The notes under the pieces are model-generated. The model searched no databases and was not told the origin of the DNA. It worked only from the letters and a program-made list of their open reading frames with translations. Shown piece after piece: positions 25,419 to 33,289 of a stretch of 44,536 nt of DNA; within the stretch, counting starts at the first letter, position 1, and each line of letters begins with the position of its first letter. Origin of the DNA: an uncultured Oscillospiraceae bacterium. GTDB lineage: Bacteria; Bacillota; Clostridia; Oscillospirales; Oscillospiraceae. A program made the position numbers and the translations under genes. The stretch lies in the NCBI GenBank assembly GCA_944385275.1, contig CALWWP010000008.1, forward strand, positions 1 to 44,536, read 5' to 3'.

Positions 25419-25466
25419 CCCCTTTGCGGATATGCTAATAGCATATCAACGCAAAGGGGTATTTTT
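25419..25466 (+). terminator. Long hairpin containing the ypeB Shine-Dalgarno, with U-tract up to the ATG
   Basis: CCCCTTTGCG (25419-25428) pairs with CGCAAAGGGG (25450-25459), extended inside by GATATGCTA / TAGCATATC (25429-25447) with only a two-base AA bulge (25448-25449). TATTTTT follows (25460-25466), then the ypeB ATG. The 3' arm is the Shine-Dalgarno of ypeB. It may be a terminator for the lipoprotein gene, a translational lock on ypeB, or both. Confidence 0.75.
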
Positions 25467-26822
25467 ATGAAAATACGTAAAAAAACTATTGTTCTTTTCT
25501 TATCCTACACTTCAGCCGCTTTCCTTGTATTCGGATTTTCTCTGTATCAGGCGCATGCGGATTCAGTATACTACCACCGCCAGATCAGTCAAAACTATGA
25601 GCACGCTTTTTTTGAACTTGCAGGGGATATGACAGATATAGATACCGCTCTGCAAAAAAGTTTGTGCGCAACTTCTCCTTCAATGATCAGTGCCGTCTGC
25701 ACTGATATTTTCGGCAAAGCAGCCTCCGCTCAGTCTTCCCTTGCAGGGCTGCCGTTTTACGACTATACTCTTGAAAAAACATCGGCTTTTATAAACCAAG
25801 TCGGCGACTATGCATACTCGCTTGCGAAAAAATCATCCAACGGAAATGGTTTTACCGAAGAAGAACTTTCAAATCTCAGTTCTCTTTCCGAAGTAGCCAG
25901 TGAGCTTGCCAGTCTGTTTACTCAGCTGCAATCAGATGTTCAAAACGGGCTGATAAATATTGAAAATCTTCAGCAGTCTTCAGGTAATCTGGATCAGTCG
26001 GCAGAAGATATTTCACTTGGAAATAATTTCAAGCTTATGGAAACCGAGTTCCCGGAAATACCAACGCTTATATACGATGGTCCTTTCTCACAGCATGTTC
26101 AGTCCCGACAGGCCAAAAGCATAGAAAATAAAAGTGAAATCGACCGCGATATTGCACAGCGCATTGCCGCTAATTTCCTTCAAACCTCCTCAAACAATGT
26201 GCACTATTCAGGAGAGAGCGCAGGAGAGCTTCCAACTTACAACTTTACCGTTCAACACGACCACTCGACAGCCCGCATTTCCATAACAAAACAGGGCGGA
26301 GCAGTTTTAAATATGTTCTACTCTTCTCCAGTTGCGGAGGCAGTTCTTTCTCCCGAGCAAGCAGTGCAATATGCAAAAGATTTTCTGTCCGGTCTGAACA
26401 TGGGCACGTTTAAAGACAGCTATTGGACAATGCTGGACAATTCCATTATAGTTAATTTTGCCTACGCAGACGGCGATGTGCTGTGCTACCCAGATCTTGT
26501 CAAGGTAACAGTCTCGTTGTCTGATGGAGCGATAATAGGTTATGAAGCAACAGGCTATGTGATGAACCACATAGAACGCGAAATTGCCGAACCCAAAATA
26601 TCAGAGGAGGAAGCAGTATCAAAAGTTTCTCCTTATCTTACTGTACTCTCGCATCAGCTTTGCATAATTCCCAGTGCTGGAAAATACGAAGTCTTTTGTC
26701 ATGAATTCAAATGTGAAAACAGCGATGGAGAGCACTATATAGTGTATGTTAACGCTGAAACTGGTGTAGAAGAAAATATTTTGATTTTGATCGAAGATGA
26801 AAACGGCACTTTAACTTTGTAG
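25467..26822 (+). CDS. ypeB: Spore germination protein YpeB
   Basis: 451 aa. YpeB is required in spores to localise or stabilise the cortex-lytic enzyme SleB. Seen: one N-terminal membrane segment (TIVLFLSYTSAAFLVFGFSLY), the YpeB N-terminal helical domain (YYHRQISQNYEHAFFELAGDMTDID...), EFPEIPTLIYDGPFSQH before the middle, and a C-terminal half of PepSY-type repeats ending in GEHYIVYVNAETGVEE. The ATG at 25467 has AAAGGGG, which is buried in a hairpin. No sleB is present in the window; in Bacillus the two genes are adjacent. Its presence argues that the host forms spores. Confidence 0.9.
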   Translation: MKIRKKTIVLFLSYTSAAFLVFGFSLYQAHADSVYYHRQISQNYEHAFFELAGDMTDIDTALQKSLCATSPSMISAVCTDIFGKAASAQSSLAGLPFYDYTLEKTSAFINQVGDYAYSLAKKSSNGNGFTEEELSNLSSLSEVASELASLFTQLQSDVQNGLINIENLQQSSGNLDQSAEDISLGNNFKLMETEFPEIPTLIYDGPFSQHVQSRQAKSIENKSEIDRDIAQRIAANFLQTSSNNVHYSGESAGELPTYNFTVQHDHSTARISITKQGGAVLNMFYSSPVAEAVLSPEQAVQYAKDFLSGLNMGTFKDSYWTMLDNSIIVNFAYADGDVLCYPDLVKVTVSLSDGAIIGYEATGYVMNHIEREIAEPKISEEEAVSKVSPYLTVLSHQLCIIPSAGKYEVFCHEFKCENSDGEHYIVYVNAETGVEENILILIEDENGTLTL

Positions 26823-26857
26823 AAAAACGGCACGGATACATCCGTGCCGTTTTTAAT
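26823..26857. terminator. Terminator between convergent ypeB and the Crp/Fnr gene
   Basis: AAAAACGGCACGGAT (26823-26837) and ATCCGTGCCGTTTTT (26840-26854), symmetric, with A and T runs on both sides so it can act in both directions. It starts right after the ypeB stop and overlaps the last codon of the convergent gene. Confidence 0.9.
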
Positions 26858-27521
26858 GTGTATGCAGTATAAAATGATTTTTTTTAAAGCTCAATATCCC
26901 GTTGTCTCTTAGCTTTCCCAATTCAGTCGACAAAGCGCTTCGTTCCACCGACAGATAATCAGCCAATTCTTGCCTTGAAAAAGGAATGTCAAATTCTGAA
27001 CTCCCCTTTTTTCTATACTCTGCCGACAAATACGACATCAGTTTTTCTCTTGTAGTACGCTGGCTCAAATGCATAAGTTTTTCAGTCAGCTGTAAATTCT
27101 TCATAGCTATACCGGATAAAAGGTTGTGGATTATTCTATTGTGGTACTGACATCCGGATGAACATACGGTCAGCAAATGATAAACATCAAGCCACACCAC
27201 TTTGCTGTCCTCCGCAGCCAAAACATCTACATTTAAAGCAGCACCTTCCGAACATCCAAACGATTCCGCAAAAAGTCCACCGGTTTCGACCACAGTTATC
27301 AAATTTCTATTTCCCCAAAAGTCTTCCTGTACTATCAACAGACTTCCTTTAACTAAAACTCCCATTTCTTCTATTTTATTTCCAGAAGTTAAAACTTGGT
27401 TTCCCTTGTCATAGTCCTTTATTTTAGCTTTAAGGCATTTTAATATGGATTCTATCTCATCATCTGCCAATCCTTCAAACAATGACGACGTCCTCAATAC
27501 TGCCAAAATATTCTCCATCAT
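26853..27521 (-). CDS. Crp/Fnr family transcriptional regulator
   Basis: 222 aa. Cyclic-nucleotide-binding-like domain (about residues 14-120: LFEGLADDEIESIL, GVLVKGSLLIV, GGLFAESFGC), a dimer helix, and a C-terminal winged helix with the recognition region FSRQELADYLSVERSALSTELGKL (181-204). Four cysteines (C29, C90, C120, C124) could be redox or iron-sulfur ligands but do not match the FNR pattern. Divergent from a ferredoxin-like gene with a shared dyad at 27533-27546, which suggests it controls that gene. AGAGG precedes tandem ATGs. The ligand is unknown. Confidence 0.9.
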   Translation of the reverse strand: MMENILAVLRTSSLFEGLADDEIESILKCLKAKIKDYDKGNQVLTSGNKIEEMGVLVKGSLLIVQEDFWGNRNLITVVETGGLFAESFGCSEGAALNVDVLAAEDSKVVWLDVYHLLTVCSSGCQYHNRIIHNLLSGIAMKNLQLTEKLMHLSQRTTREKLMSYLSAEYRKKGSSEFDIPFSRQELADYLSVERSALSTELGKLRDNGILSFKKNHFILHTH

Positions 27522-27532
27522 TTACCTCTTTC

Positions 27533-27546
27533 GTTGTTTTTACAAC
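27533..27546. promoter_or_regulatory. Probable Crp/Fnr operator dyad
   Basis: GTTGT-TTTT-ACAAC, a perfect 5-4-5 dyad of Fnr-type geometry. Its centre (27539.5) lies about 41.5 bp upstream of the start predicted from the -10 at 27569-27574, the classic class II activator position. Confidence 0.55.
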
Positions 27547-27568
27547 AGACTTTTATATCTTATGTCAC

Positions 27569-27574
27569 TATACT
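27569..27574 (+). promoter_or_regulatory. -10 box of the ferredoxin-like gene (activator-dependent promoter candidate)
   Basis: TATACT at 27569-27574 without a recognisable -35 at the proper distance (CAGACT instead), fitting a promoter that needs an activator bound at the adjacent dyad. Predicted start near 27581, about 46 nt before the ATG. Confidence 0.5.
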
Positions 27575-27626
27575 AAAAATACATGAATAAGTAAAGCGCA
27601 AATTAACACAGGCTAGGAGGTATCAC

Positions 27627-28256
27627 ATGAAACGCAGGATCATAAATATCAGCGAAGAACTTTGCAACGGCTGCGGCCTCTGTGCCGAAGCCTGCCACGA
27701 GGGAGCTATAGGCCTTGTCAACGGAAAGGCGAAATTGTTAAAAGAGGATTATTGCGACGGTCTCGGCGACTGTCTCCCCGTATGTCCCACCGGTGCCATC
27801 ACCTTTACTTACAAGGAAAATGATTCCGCTGTTTCCCCTGCGCAAAGCTCAAACGCGCCAAAACATAATATCTGTTCGTCTGCCAAGCCTTCTTCTCCCG
27901 CTCAATGGCCCGTTCAGATACAGCTTGTACCGGTATCTGCCCCATGGCTAAACGGCAGCGATCTGCTGATCGCTGCGGATTGCACCGCCTATGTATTTCC
28001 GGATTTTTACAGCAAATTTATAGATGGGCATACAACTTTCATTGCATGTCCCAAATTGGATCCCGTAAATTACTCTGACAAACTGTCAAAAATATTTTCA
28101 TTAAACGATATACACAGCATTACTCTTGTCATCATGGAAGTTCCCTGCTGCAAGGGTCTTGATTTCGCAGTAAAACAGGCTGTTGAGATGAGCGGGGAAG
28201 ACATCCCAGTCAATGTAATAACTATATCTATAGACGGTAAAATTTTAAATCAATAA
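27627..28256 (+). CDS. Ferredoxin-like 4Fe-4S protein with C-terminal cysteine-containing domain
   Basis: 209 aa. N-terminal bicluster ferredoxin domain: C13, C16, C19, C23 in the regular spacing, then YCDGLGDCLPVCP with C43, C49, C53 only. The expected second Cys of that motif is Leu46, so the second site may hold a 3Fe or differently ligated cluster. A Ser/Pro/Ala linker (about 66-95) leads to a domain with AADCTAYVF, ACPKLDPVNYS and EVPCCKGLDFA. This architecture is known in anaerobes, often beside a Crp/Fnr regulator and hybrid-cluster protein; no hcp is seen here. AGGAGG precedes the ATG. Probably nitrosative/redox stress related, by context only. Confidence 0.85.
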   Translation: MKRRIINISEELCNGCGLCAEACHEGAIGLVNGKAKLLKEDYCDGLGDCLPVCPTGAITFTYKENDSAVSPAQSSNAPKHNICSSAKPSSPAQWPVQIQLVPVSAPWLNGSDLLIAADCTAYVFPDFYSKFIDGHTTFIACPKLDPVNYSDKLSKIFSLNDIHSITLVIMEVPCCKGLDFAVKQAVEMSGEDIPVNVITISIDGKILNQ

Positions 28257-28269
28257 ATAACTTCGATAA

Positions 28270-28328
28270 AAATTGCTTCTTTCACGCTCGGCAGGCAAAA
28301 ATGTCTCAAAGCGAGAAAGAAGCAATTT
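28270..28328 (-). terminator. Terminator between ferredoxin-like gene and EIIC-like permease
   Basis: AAATTGCTTCTTTC (28270-28283) pairs with GAAAGAAGCAATTT (28315-28328), extended by CGCT/AGCG after one mismatch. On the minus strand it is followed by a T run (TTTTTAT), so it ends the permease gene; in the other direction it is weaker. Confidence 0.7.
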
Positions 28329-28346
28329 GCTTATTCTACCTAAAAA

Positions 28347-29360
28347 TCACAGTTCAAGCTTCAGATCCCCTTCTTTTATCCAGCCAAATCTCCTCATAGG
28401 AAGGGCTATCAGCGGGGTAATTACAGCCGGGAGCACGACGCATATCAAAACAAGTCCTACCCAGCTCCACGCATCTCCAAAATTTTCCGCAGCCATTACT
28501 CCTATAGGTCCTACCACTCCGCAGGTTCCCATTCCTGAAGCTACAGCGATCCCGTTCTGCATTCCAAACACGCATGTCGCAATAGGTCCTGTTATAGCCG
28601 AGGCAAGCGTGGGCGGTATCCAAATGCGCGGATTTTTAACAATATTTCCAAACTGAAGCATAGATGTGCCAAGGCCCTGCGCTACTATTCCTCCCCAGCG
28701 GTTTTCCATGAAGCTCATTACCGCAAATCCGACCATCTGGGCGCAACATCCCGCTGTCGCAGCTCCTCCCGCAAGCCCGATCAATCCCAGTGAGGAGCAA
28801 ATCGCGGCAGAGCTTATTGGCAGAGTAAGCGCAATTCCCACCAGCACCGAAACCGCTATACCCATCCAAAACGGCTCCAGCTCAGTAGCTTTCATTATCA
28901 AAGCTCCAAAGCCATCCATTATCACTTTTACACCAGGGCCTATTAAAGTCGAAACAGCTACGCCTACCAAAATTGTTACCGTAGGAGTCACTAAAATATC
29001 TATTTTAGTTTCCTTATATACTGCTTTACCAAATTCCGCTGCAATAATAGCTGCAAAAAGTGTCCCAAGAGGTCCTCCAAGCTCATTTGACGCGAAACCT
29101 ACTGCACACAGCGAAAACAACACCAATCCTTCTGCTTTTAAAGCTACTCCTATCGCAATAGCCATTGCCGGACCTGTTGCGCTGCTTGCAAAATCCGAGG
29201 CCTGCTGTAGCCATGCAATATTCAATTTGTCTGCTATAGTACCAAGTATCGTTCCCATCAAAAGTGATGCAAACAATCCAAAAGCCATGGCGCTCATAGC
29301 ATCGATAAAATACCTTTTTGCGGAGATCTCAATATTTTTTCTTGCAAGGAATGCTTTCAA
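28347..29360 (-). CDS. PTS EIIC-like membrane protein (PTS_EIIC_2 family)
   Basis: 337 aa, about nine to ten hydrophobic segments, rich in Gly/Ala. It resembles the PTS_EIIC_2 type membrane proteins of Firmicutes: ISAKRYFIDAMSAMAFGLFASLLMGTI at the start, LPISSAAICSSLGLIGLAGGAATAGCCAQM in the middle and GPIGVMAAENFGDAWSWVG near the end. No EIIA, EIIB or sugar gene lies nearby, so sugar transport by phosphotransfer is doubtful; the substrate is unknown. Single gene between terminators; the start ATG at 29360 has only a weak upstream Shine-Dalgarno. Confidence 0.75.
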   Translation of the reverse strand: MKAFLARKNIEISAKRYFIDAMSAMAFGLFASLLMGTILGTIADKLNIAWLQQASDFASSATGPAMAIAIGVALKAEGLVLFSLCAVGFASNELGGPLGTLFAAIIAAEFGKAVYKETKIDILVTPTVTILVGVAVSTLIGPGVKVIMDGFGALIMKATELEPFWMGIAVSVLVGIALTLPISSAAICSSLGLIGLAGGAATAGCCAQMVGFAVMSFMENRWGGIVAQGLGTSMLQFGNIVKNPRIWIPPTLASAITGPIATCVFGMQNGIAVASGMGTCGVVGPIGVMAAENFGDAWSWVGLVLICVVLPAVITPLIALPMRRFGWIKEGDLKLEL

Positions 29361-29514
29361 ATCGAGTCAGCCCCCATCTTCTGATTTAAATTGGTAAATA
29401 GTATAGCATACTTATCTCGTGTAAACAAGTCATTTTTATTTTTCAGACTATTTGCTATATATGGTGTTTATTTTTTTTGCTTTTTTATTGATATGTCAAT
29501 ATTTTTAAGTTTTC

Positions 29515-29543
29515 TTGACAATTTCCCATATTTCTACTATTCT
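29515..29543 (+). promoter_or_regulatory. Sigma-A promoter of the zinc-binding lipoprotein gene
   Basis: -35 TTGACA (29515-29520), 17-nt spacer, -10 TATTCT (29538-29543). An intact-looking promoter in front of a frameshifted gene. No Zur-type dyad is evident next to it. Confidence 0.65.
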
Positions 29544-29578
29544 AATTCGAGAACTTTTCTTAAATTTCCGGAGGTACT

Positions 29579-30492
29579 ATGAAACGCCTTATATATACTT
29601 TATTTATTTTATCGATAATAACAGTCTGTTTAAGTGGATGTGCTCAAGAAGATGGAACTGATGGTATCCAAGTCGTTTCCACTATATTCCCCTTTATGAT
29701 TTTGCCAACCAAATCGGCGGAGACAGAGTGTCATCCAGCATGTTGCTATCTCCCGGAGAAGAATCGCATTCTTATGAGCCAACTCCCCAAGACATAATAG
29801 CTATCCAAAATTGTGACTTGTTTCTTTACATAGGAGGGGAATCCGACAACTGGGTATCTGAAATCTTGAATGCAGCAGACGGTGTCAGGGCGCTTCCGCT
29901 GATGGATTATGTGGATCTCAAATTGGAAACCTTGACAGAGGGAATGGAAGGTGAAGCCGATGGCGACTACGACGAGCACATATGGACTTCTCCGCAAAAT
30001 GCATCTGTCATGGTTTCAGCTATAGAACAGGCGCTTGCCGATATTGAGCCAGACGGAGCTGACGTCTACTTGCAAAATTTAGAAAACTATAACTCTCAGC
30101 TTGAAACTCTGGATTCTGATTTCCGTGAGGTCATTTCGTCCGCAAAAAGGAATACTCTTGTCTTTGCAGATCGCTTCCCGTTTAGGTACTTTGCGGACCA
30201 GTATGGCCTCGACTGCTATGCGGCATTTCCCGGATGCTATATGGGTTCAGAGCCAAGCGCGGCGACTGTTGTGTTCCTAATAGACAAAGTACAAAGTGAA
30301 CACATCCCCGTTGTATTCTATATAGAATTTTCAAATGAGAAAATGGCCGATACTATTTGTGAGGCGACAGGCGCTAAAAAGCTTCTATTTCACTCTTGTC
30401 ACAATGTAACTAAAACAGACTTTGAAAAAGGTGAGACCTATTTAAGCTTGATGCACTCAAATGTGCTTGCATTGAAAGAGGCTCTAAATTGA
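29579..30492 (+). pseudogene. Metal (zinc-type) ABC transporter substrate-binding lipoprotein, broken by one frameshift
   Basis: Two frames make one ZnuA/AdcA-like protein. The first (from ATG 29579) has a lipobox LSGC (C21) and reads VVSTIFPF, then goes out of frame at CCCTTTATGATTTTGCC (about 29691-29706). Adding one T to the TTT run restores F-P-F-Y-D-F-A-N-Q-I-G-G-D-R-V, the family sequence, and joins it to the second frame (LLSPGEESHSYEPTPQDI, DYDEHIWTSPQNA, FPFRYFADQYGLDCYAAFPG). Metal ligands H in SHSYEP and EHIW are present. Predicted full length about 304 aa. No permease or ATPase gene is adjacent. Either a recent inactivation or a homopolymer read error; the rest of the gene is free of stops. 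Confidence 0.85.
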
Positions 30493-30499
30493 TTTTATT

Positions 30500-30549
30500 A
30501 AAAAGGAAAGAAGGCCATATAAATATCATGACCTTCTTTCCTTTTTAAT
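30500..30549. terminator. Terminator after the zinc-binding lipoprotein gene
   Basis: AAAAAGGAAAGAAGG (30500-30514) pairs with CCTTCTTTCCTTTTT (30532-30546), 17-nt loop; T-rich end. Confidence 0.85.
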
Positions 30550-30609
30550 GTGTATATTTGTCAAATTCTGTGCTATACTGACTTTATAATGTGGTAAAGG
30601 AGCTTTCAC

Positions 30610-31830
30610 ATGTGCTTCAGATATCGTCTTTTATCTTTATTGGCTATTTTTTGTTTGATTTTAAATGCCTGCGGACAGAGCAGGAATAAAGAAGATATTA
30701 CATCCTCGCCAGCAGGCTCAGAGCCCTCTTTACCGGTCATGCTCCCTTCGTCCGCTCCTTCTGCTTCCGCGTCTCTCCCCGGCGAAGACGATATCGAAAC
30801 AGATATTGTTCAGAAGCTTTTAGACGGAATGTCCTTAAAGGAAAAGGTATATCAGTTGTTTATTATATGCCCAGAAGCTTTGGATTCTTCAAGTCCAGTA
30901 ACAGAAATCGATGATGAATTTATAGCCTCACTGCAGGACAATCCCGTTGGAGGGTTAGTCTTTTTTTCCGATAATATAGTAAGTTCTGATCAGCTTTTGC
31001 AGATGACACAAAAATTAAACGGATCGACGAGTATAGGCCTGTTTCTCGCCGTTGATGAAGAAGGCGGCGATGTCAGCCGTCTTACTCCGGCAACTGATGC
31101 GGAAACTTTTGAACCAATGTACTCATATCGAGATAAAGGGCCGTCAACTGCCTACAAAAATGCAGCTGCTATTGGAAAAAGCCTGATGGATCACGGTCTG
31201 AATCTCAACTTCGCTCCTGTAGCCGACGTATGGTCCAATCCGGACAACAGCGTTATAGGTACCAGAGCTTATAGCAGCAGCTATCATCAGGCATCTGCGC
31301 TAGTCGCATCTGCTGTACGAGGTTTCCATGAGTCAGGCATTGCCTGTACATTAAAACATTTTCCAGGTCACGGCGATACCTTTGAAGATAGCCACAATTC
31401 GCTGGCAGAAGTGACCCGCAGTCTTTCAGAACTGCTAGAAGGCGAACTACTTCCATTTTGTTCCGGCATAGATGCAGGAACCGACATGGTCATGGTAGGA
31501 CATTTGTATGTCCCTGCTCTAGACAGCGAGTTTCCTGCTCCCATTTCATCCCGCATCATTTCCGAGCTGCTGCGTTCCGAGCTTGGATATGACGGAATAG
31601 TAATCACAGATTCACTTCTAATGGGCGCTGCAGAAGAATACAGTTCCGAAGAACTTGCTGTTAAATGCATATCGGCCGGAGTTGATATCTTACTTATGCC
31701 GGAAGATCTAAACGCTTCGGCACAAGCTCTTTCCGATGCCGTTGTATCCGGCGAGTTGACTCTGGAACGCATAGATGAAAGCGTACTGCGCATCCTCCGT
31801 CTAAAAGAACGTCTTGGTCTACTTGGTTGA
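30610..31830 (+). CDS. Glycoside hydrolase family 3 lipoprotein, NagZ-like beta-N-acetylhexosaminidase
   Basis: 406 aa. Lipobox LNAC with C21, a Ser/Pro/Ala-rich linker to about residue 58, then one GH3 N-terminal TIM barrel. The NagZ signature KHFPGHG(D)T is at K249-T257, preceded by NFAPVADVWSNPDNSVIGTRAYSS and followed by MVGHLYVPALDSE and GIVITDSLLMGAAEEY (catalytic Asp in ITDS). NagZ enzymes remove GlcNAc from muropeptides or wall fragments; the lipid anchor places it outside, as in Bacillus NagZ (YbbD). It lacks the second C-terminal GH3 domain. AAAGGAGC precedes the ATG. Monocistronic between hairpins. Confidence 0.88.
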   Translation: MCFRYRLLSLLAIFCLILNACGQSRNKEDITSSPAGSEPSLPVMLPSSAPSASASLPGEDDIETDIVQKLLDGMSLKEKVYQLFIICPEALDSSSPVTEIDDEFIASLQDNPVGGLVFFSDNIVSSDQLLQMTQKLNGSTSIGLFLAVDEEGGDVSRLTPATDAETFEPMYSYRDKGPSTAYKNAAAIGKSLMDHGLNLNFAPVADVWSNPDNSVIGTRAYSSSYHQASALVASAVRGFHESGIACTLKHFPGHGDTFEDSHNSLAEVTRSLSELLEGELLPFCSGIDAGTDMVMVGHLYVPALDSEFPAPISSRIISELLRSELGYDGIVITDSLLMGAAEEYSSEELAVKCISAGVDILLMPEDLNASAQALSDAVVSGELTLERIDESVLRILRLKERLGLLG

Positions 31831-31859
31831 TTTCAAAAAACAGACTTATATTATGACTA

Positions 31860-31908
31860 AAATCTCTCCGTTCGTATTTGTAAAACCTAGATACAAACGG
31901 AGAGATTT
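31860..31908. terminator. Stem-loop between convergent GH3 lipoprotein and ArsB/NhaD permease genes
   Basis: AAATCTCTCCGTT (31860-31872) pairs with AACGGAGAGATTT (31896-31908); the loop is about 23 nt and may pair further (GTAT/ATAC). The U-tracts outside the stem are weak, so termination is probable rather than certain. Confidence 0.6.
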
Positions 31909-31939
31909 GCACTTATAGTAAAAATTGCCTTTTCTTGAA

Positions 31940-33208
31940 TCACGGCCCCCAGATAACCCATGTGTAAATATACCCTGCAACTACCGCAGCCAAAGCAAAA
32001 GGCACGCCGATCCGCATAAAATCTCTTGTCTTTACCTCATAGCCTTCCTTCCTAAGGATCCCTATGCCAGTAATATTTGCCGATGCGCCTATAGGAGTAA
32101 GGTTTCCTCCAAGTGTAGCTCCCGTCAAAAGTCCAAAATACAGCAAATATGGCTCTATTCCCATAACTGCCGCTATGCCCTGTGCAACCGGAAGCATGGT
32201 TGCAACATATGGAATATTGTCAATAAAGGCCGAGAACAAAACGCTTGCCCATACTATCAATGAATAAATCAGGAACAAGTTATCCCCGCTTACTTTTACA
32301 AAAATATCTGCCAAAGCGTCTATCAATCCAGCTTCTGTTATCCCACCTATAACAATAAAAAGGCCAAATAGCAAAAGAAGCGTAGTAAAATCTATCTCCT
32401 TGATCGGCTTTATGACAAGTCTCAGATCTCTTTTTTTAATCAATGTGTATATCAAGCCGATTAAAAGCAATCCCATGCATATCAAGCCATTTGTAATACT
32501 TGGTTTATTTGGAATGAACGATGCGCAGATCAGCAGAACAATGGCTCCGGAAAGCAGTATTGTCGGTACATAATCTGTAACTTCAGTCCTATCTGTCACA
32601 TTTATTTTTCCATTCTCATGTCTGAACAGCCACAGCAGAACTGCTGCCGATAATACCGCTCCCAGCTCAACTGCCCAAAACATACTTGCCTTTCCGCGAA
32701 ACACAAAAAAGTCAAGAAAATCCATACCCGCGTATCCGCCAAGCAGTATAGATGTCGTATCTCCAACCAGAGTAGCCGCGCCCTGCAAATTTGAAGACAC
32801 AGCTATCGATATAATAACCGGCACTGGATTTATCTTAAGCTTTCTGGAGATCTCAAGCGCTACAGGAGCTATCATAAGCACTGTTGCCACATTGTCCACA
32901 AAAGCAGAAACTATACCCGCAAATAACGCGAGTGCAACCACAGCCCATTTTACGCTTGGCGTGTGAGCTAAAATAATATCAGCAAGAAGAGACGGCATTT
33001 TAGAATCAATGAACAGCGAAACTATACCCATTGTTCCCGCTATCATCATCAAGACATTAAAATCAACCGTTCCTAAAACTTCTTTTACCGGCAATATTCC
33101 CAATACGACAAACAATGCGGCAGAGCCCAATGCGATATAAGCGCGCCATCTAGGGAGTGTCAAAAGCAGAATGTAAGTCATTGCAAAAAGGATTATTGCA
33201 ATTGTCAT
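31940..33208 (-). CDS. ArsB/NhaD-type (SLC13/CitMHS) ion transporter
   Basis: 422 aa, ten to twelve membrane segments. Two-fold repeated transporter: each half carries the family motif with a polar turn, AFVDNVATVLMIAP (first half) and AFIDNIPYVATMLP (second half), each followed by NLQGAATLVGDTTS / NLTPIGASANI. This places it in the ArsB/NhaD/P-protein group. Substrates in the group range from arsenite to sodium/proton exchange and dicarboxylates; no ars genes are nearby, so arsenite is not supported. ATG at 33208 with AGGAGG eight bases upstream; an in-frame TTG two codons earlier is less likely. Confidence 0.85.
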   Translation of the reverse strand: MTIAIILFAMTYILLLTLPRWRAYIALGSAALFVVLGILPVKEVLGTVDFNVLMMIAGTMGIVSLFIDSKMPSLLADIILAHTPSVKWAVVALALFAGIVSAFVDNVATVLMIAPVALEISRKLKINPVPVIISIAVSSNLQGAATLVGDTTSILLGGYAGMDFLDFFVFRGKASMFWAVELGAVLSAAVLLWLFRHENGKINVTDRTEVTDYVPTILLSGAIVLLICASFIPNKPSITNGLICMGLLLIGLIYTLIKKRDLRLVIKPIKEIDFTTLLLLFGLFIVIGGITEAGLIDALADIFVKVSGDNLFLIYSLIVWASVLFSAFIDNIPYVATMLPVAQGIAAVMGIEPYLLYFGLLTGATLGGNLTPIGASANITGIGILRKEGYEVKTRDFMRIGVPFALAAVVAGYIYTWVIWGP

Positions 33209-33289
33209 CAGCAATTCCTCCTGTCATAATAAGCAATATAAATTATACCATTTTCTGGACAGAAGGTCAATAAAATTCCCCCCTCAGCC

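Noticed and set aside
28347..29360. Calling the protein a functional sugar PTS permease
   Set aside because: No EIIA/EIIB partner or sugar-use gene is present; only family resemblance is supported.
31940..33208. Naming the transporter arsB
   Set aside because: The fold fits ArsB/NhaD, but no arsR or arsC is near and the substrate cannot be read from the motifs.
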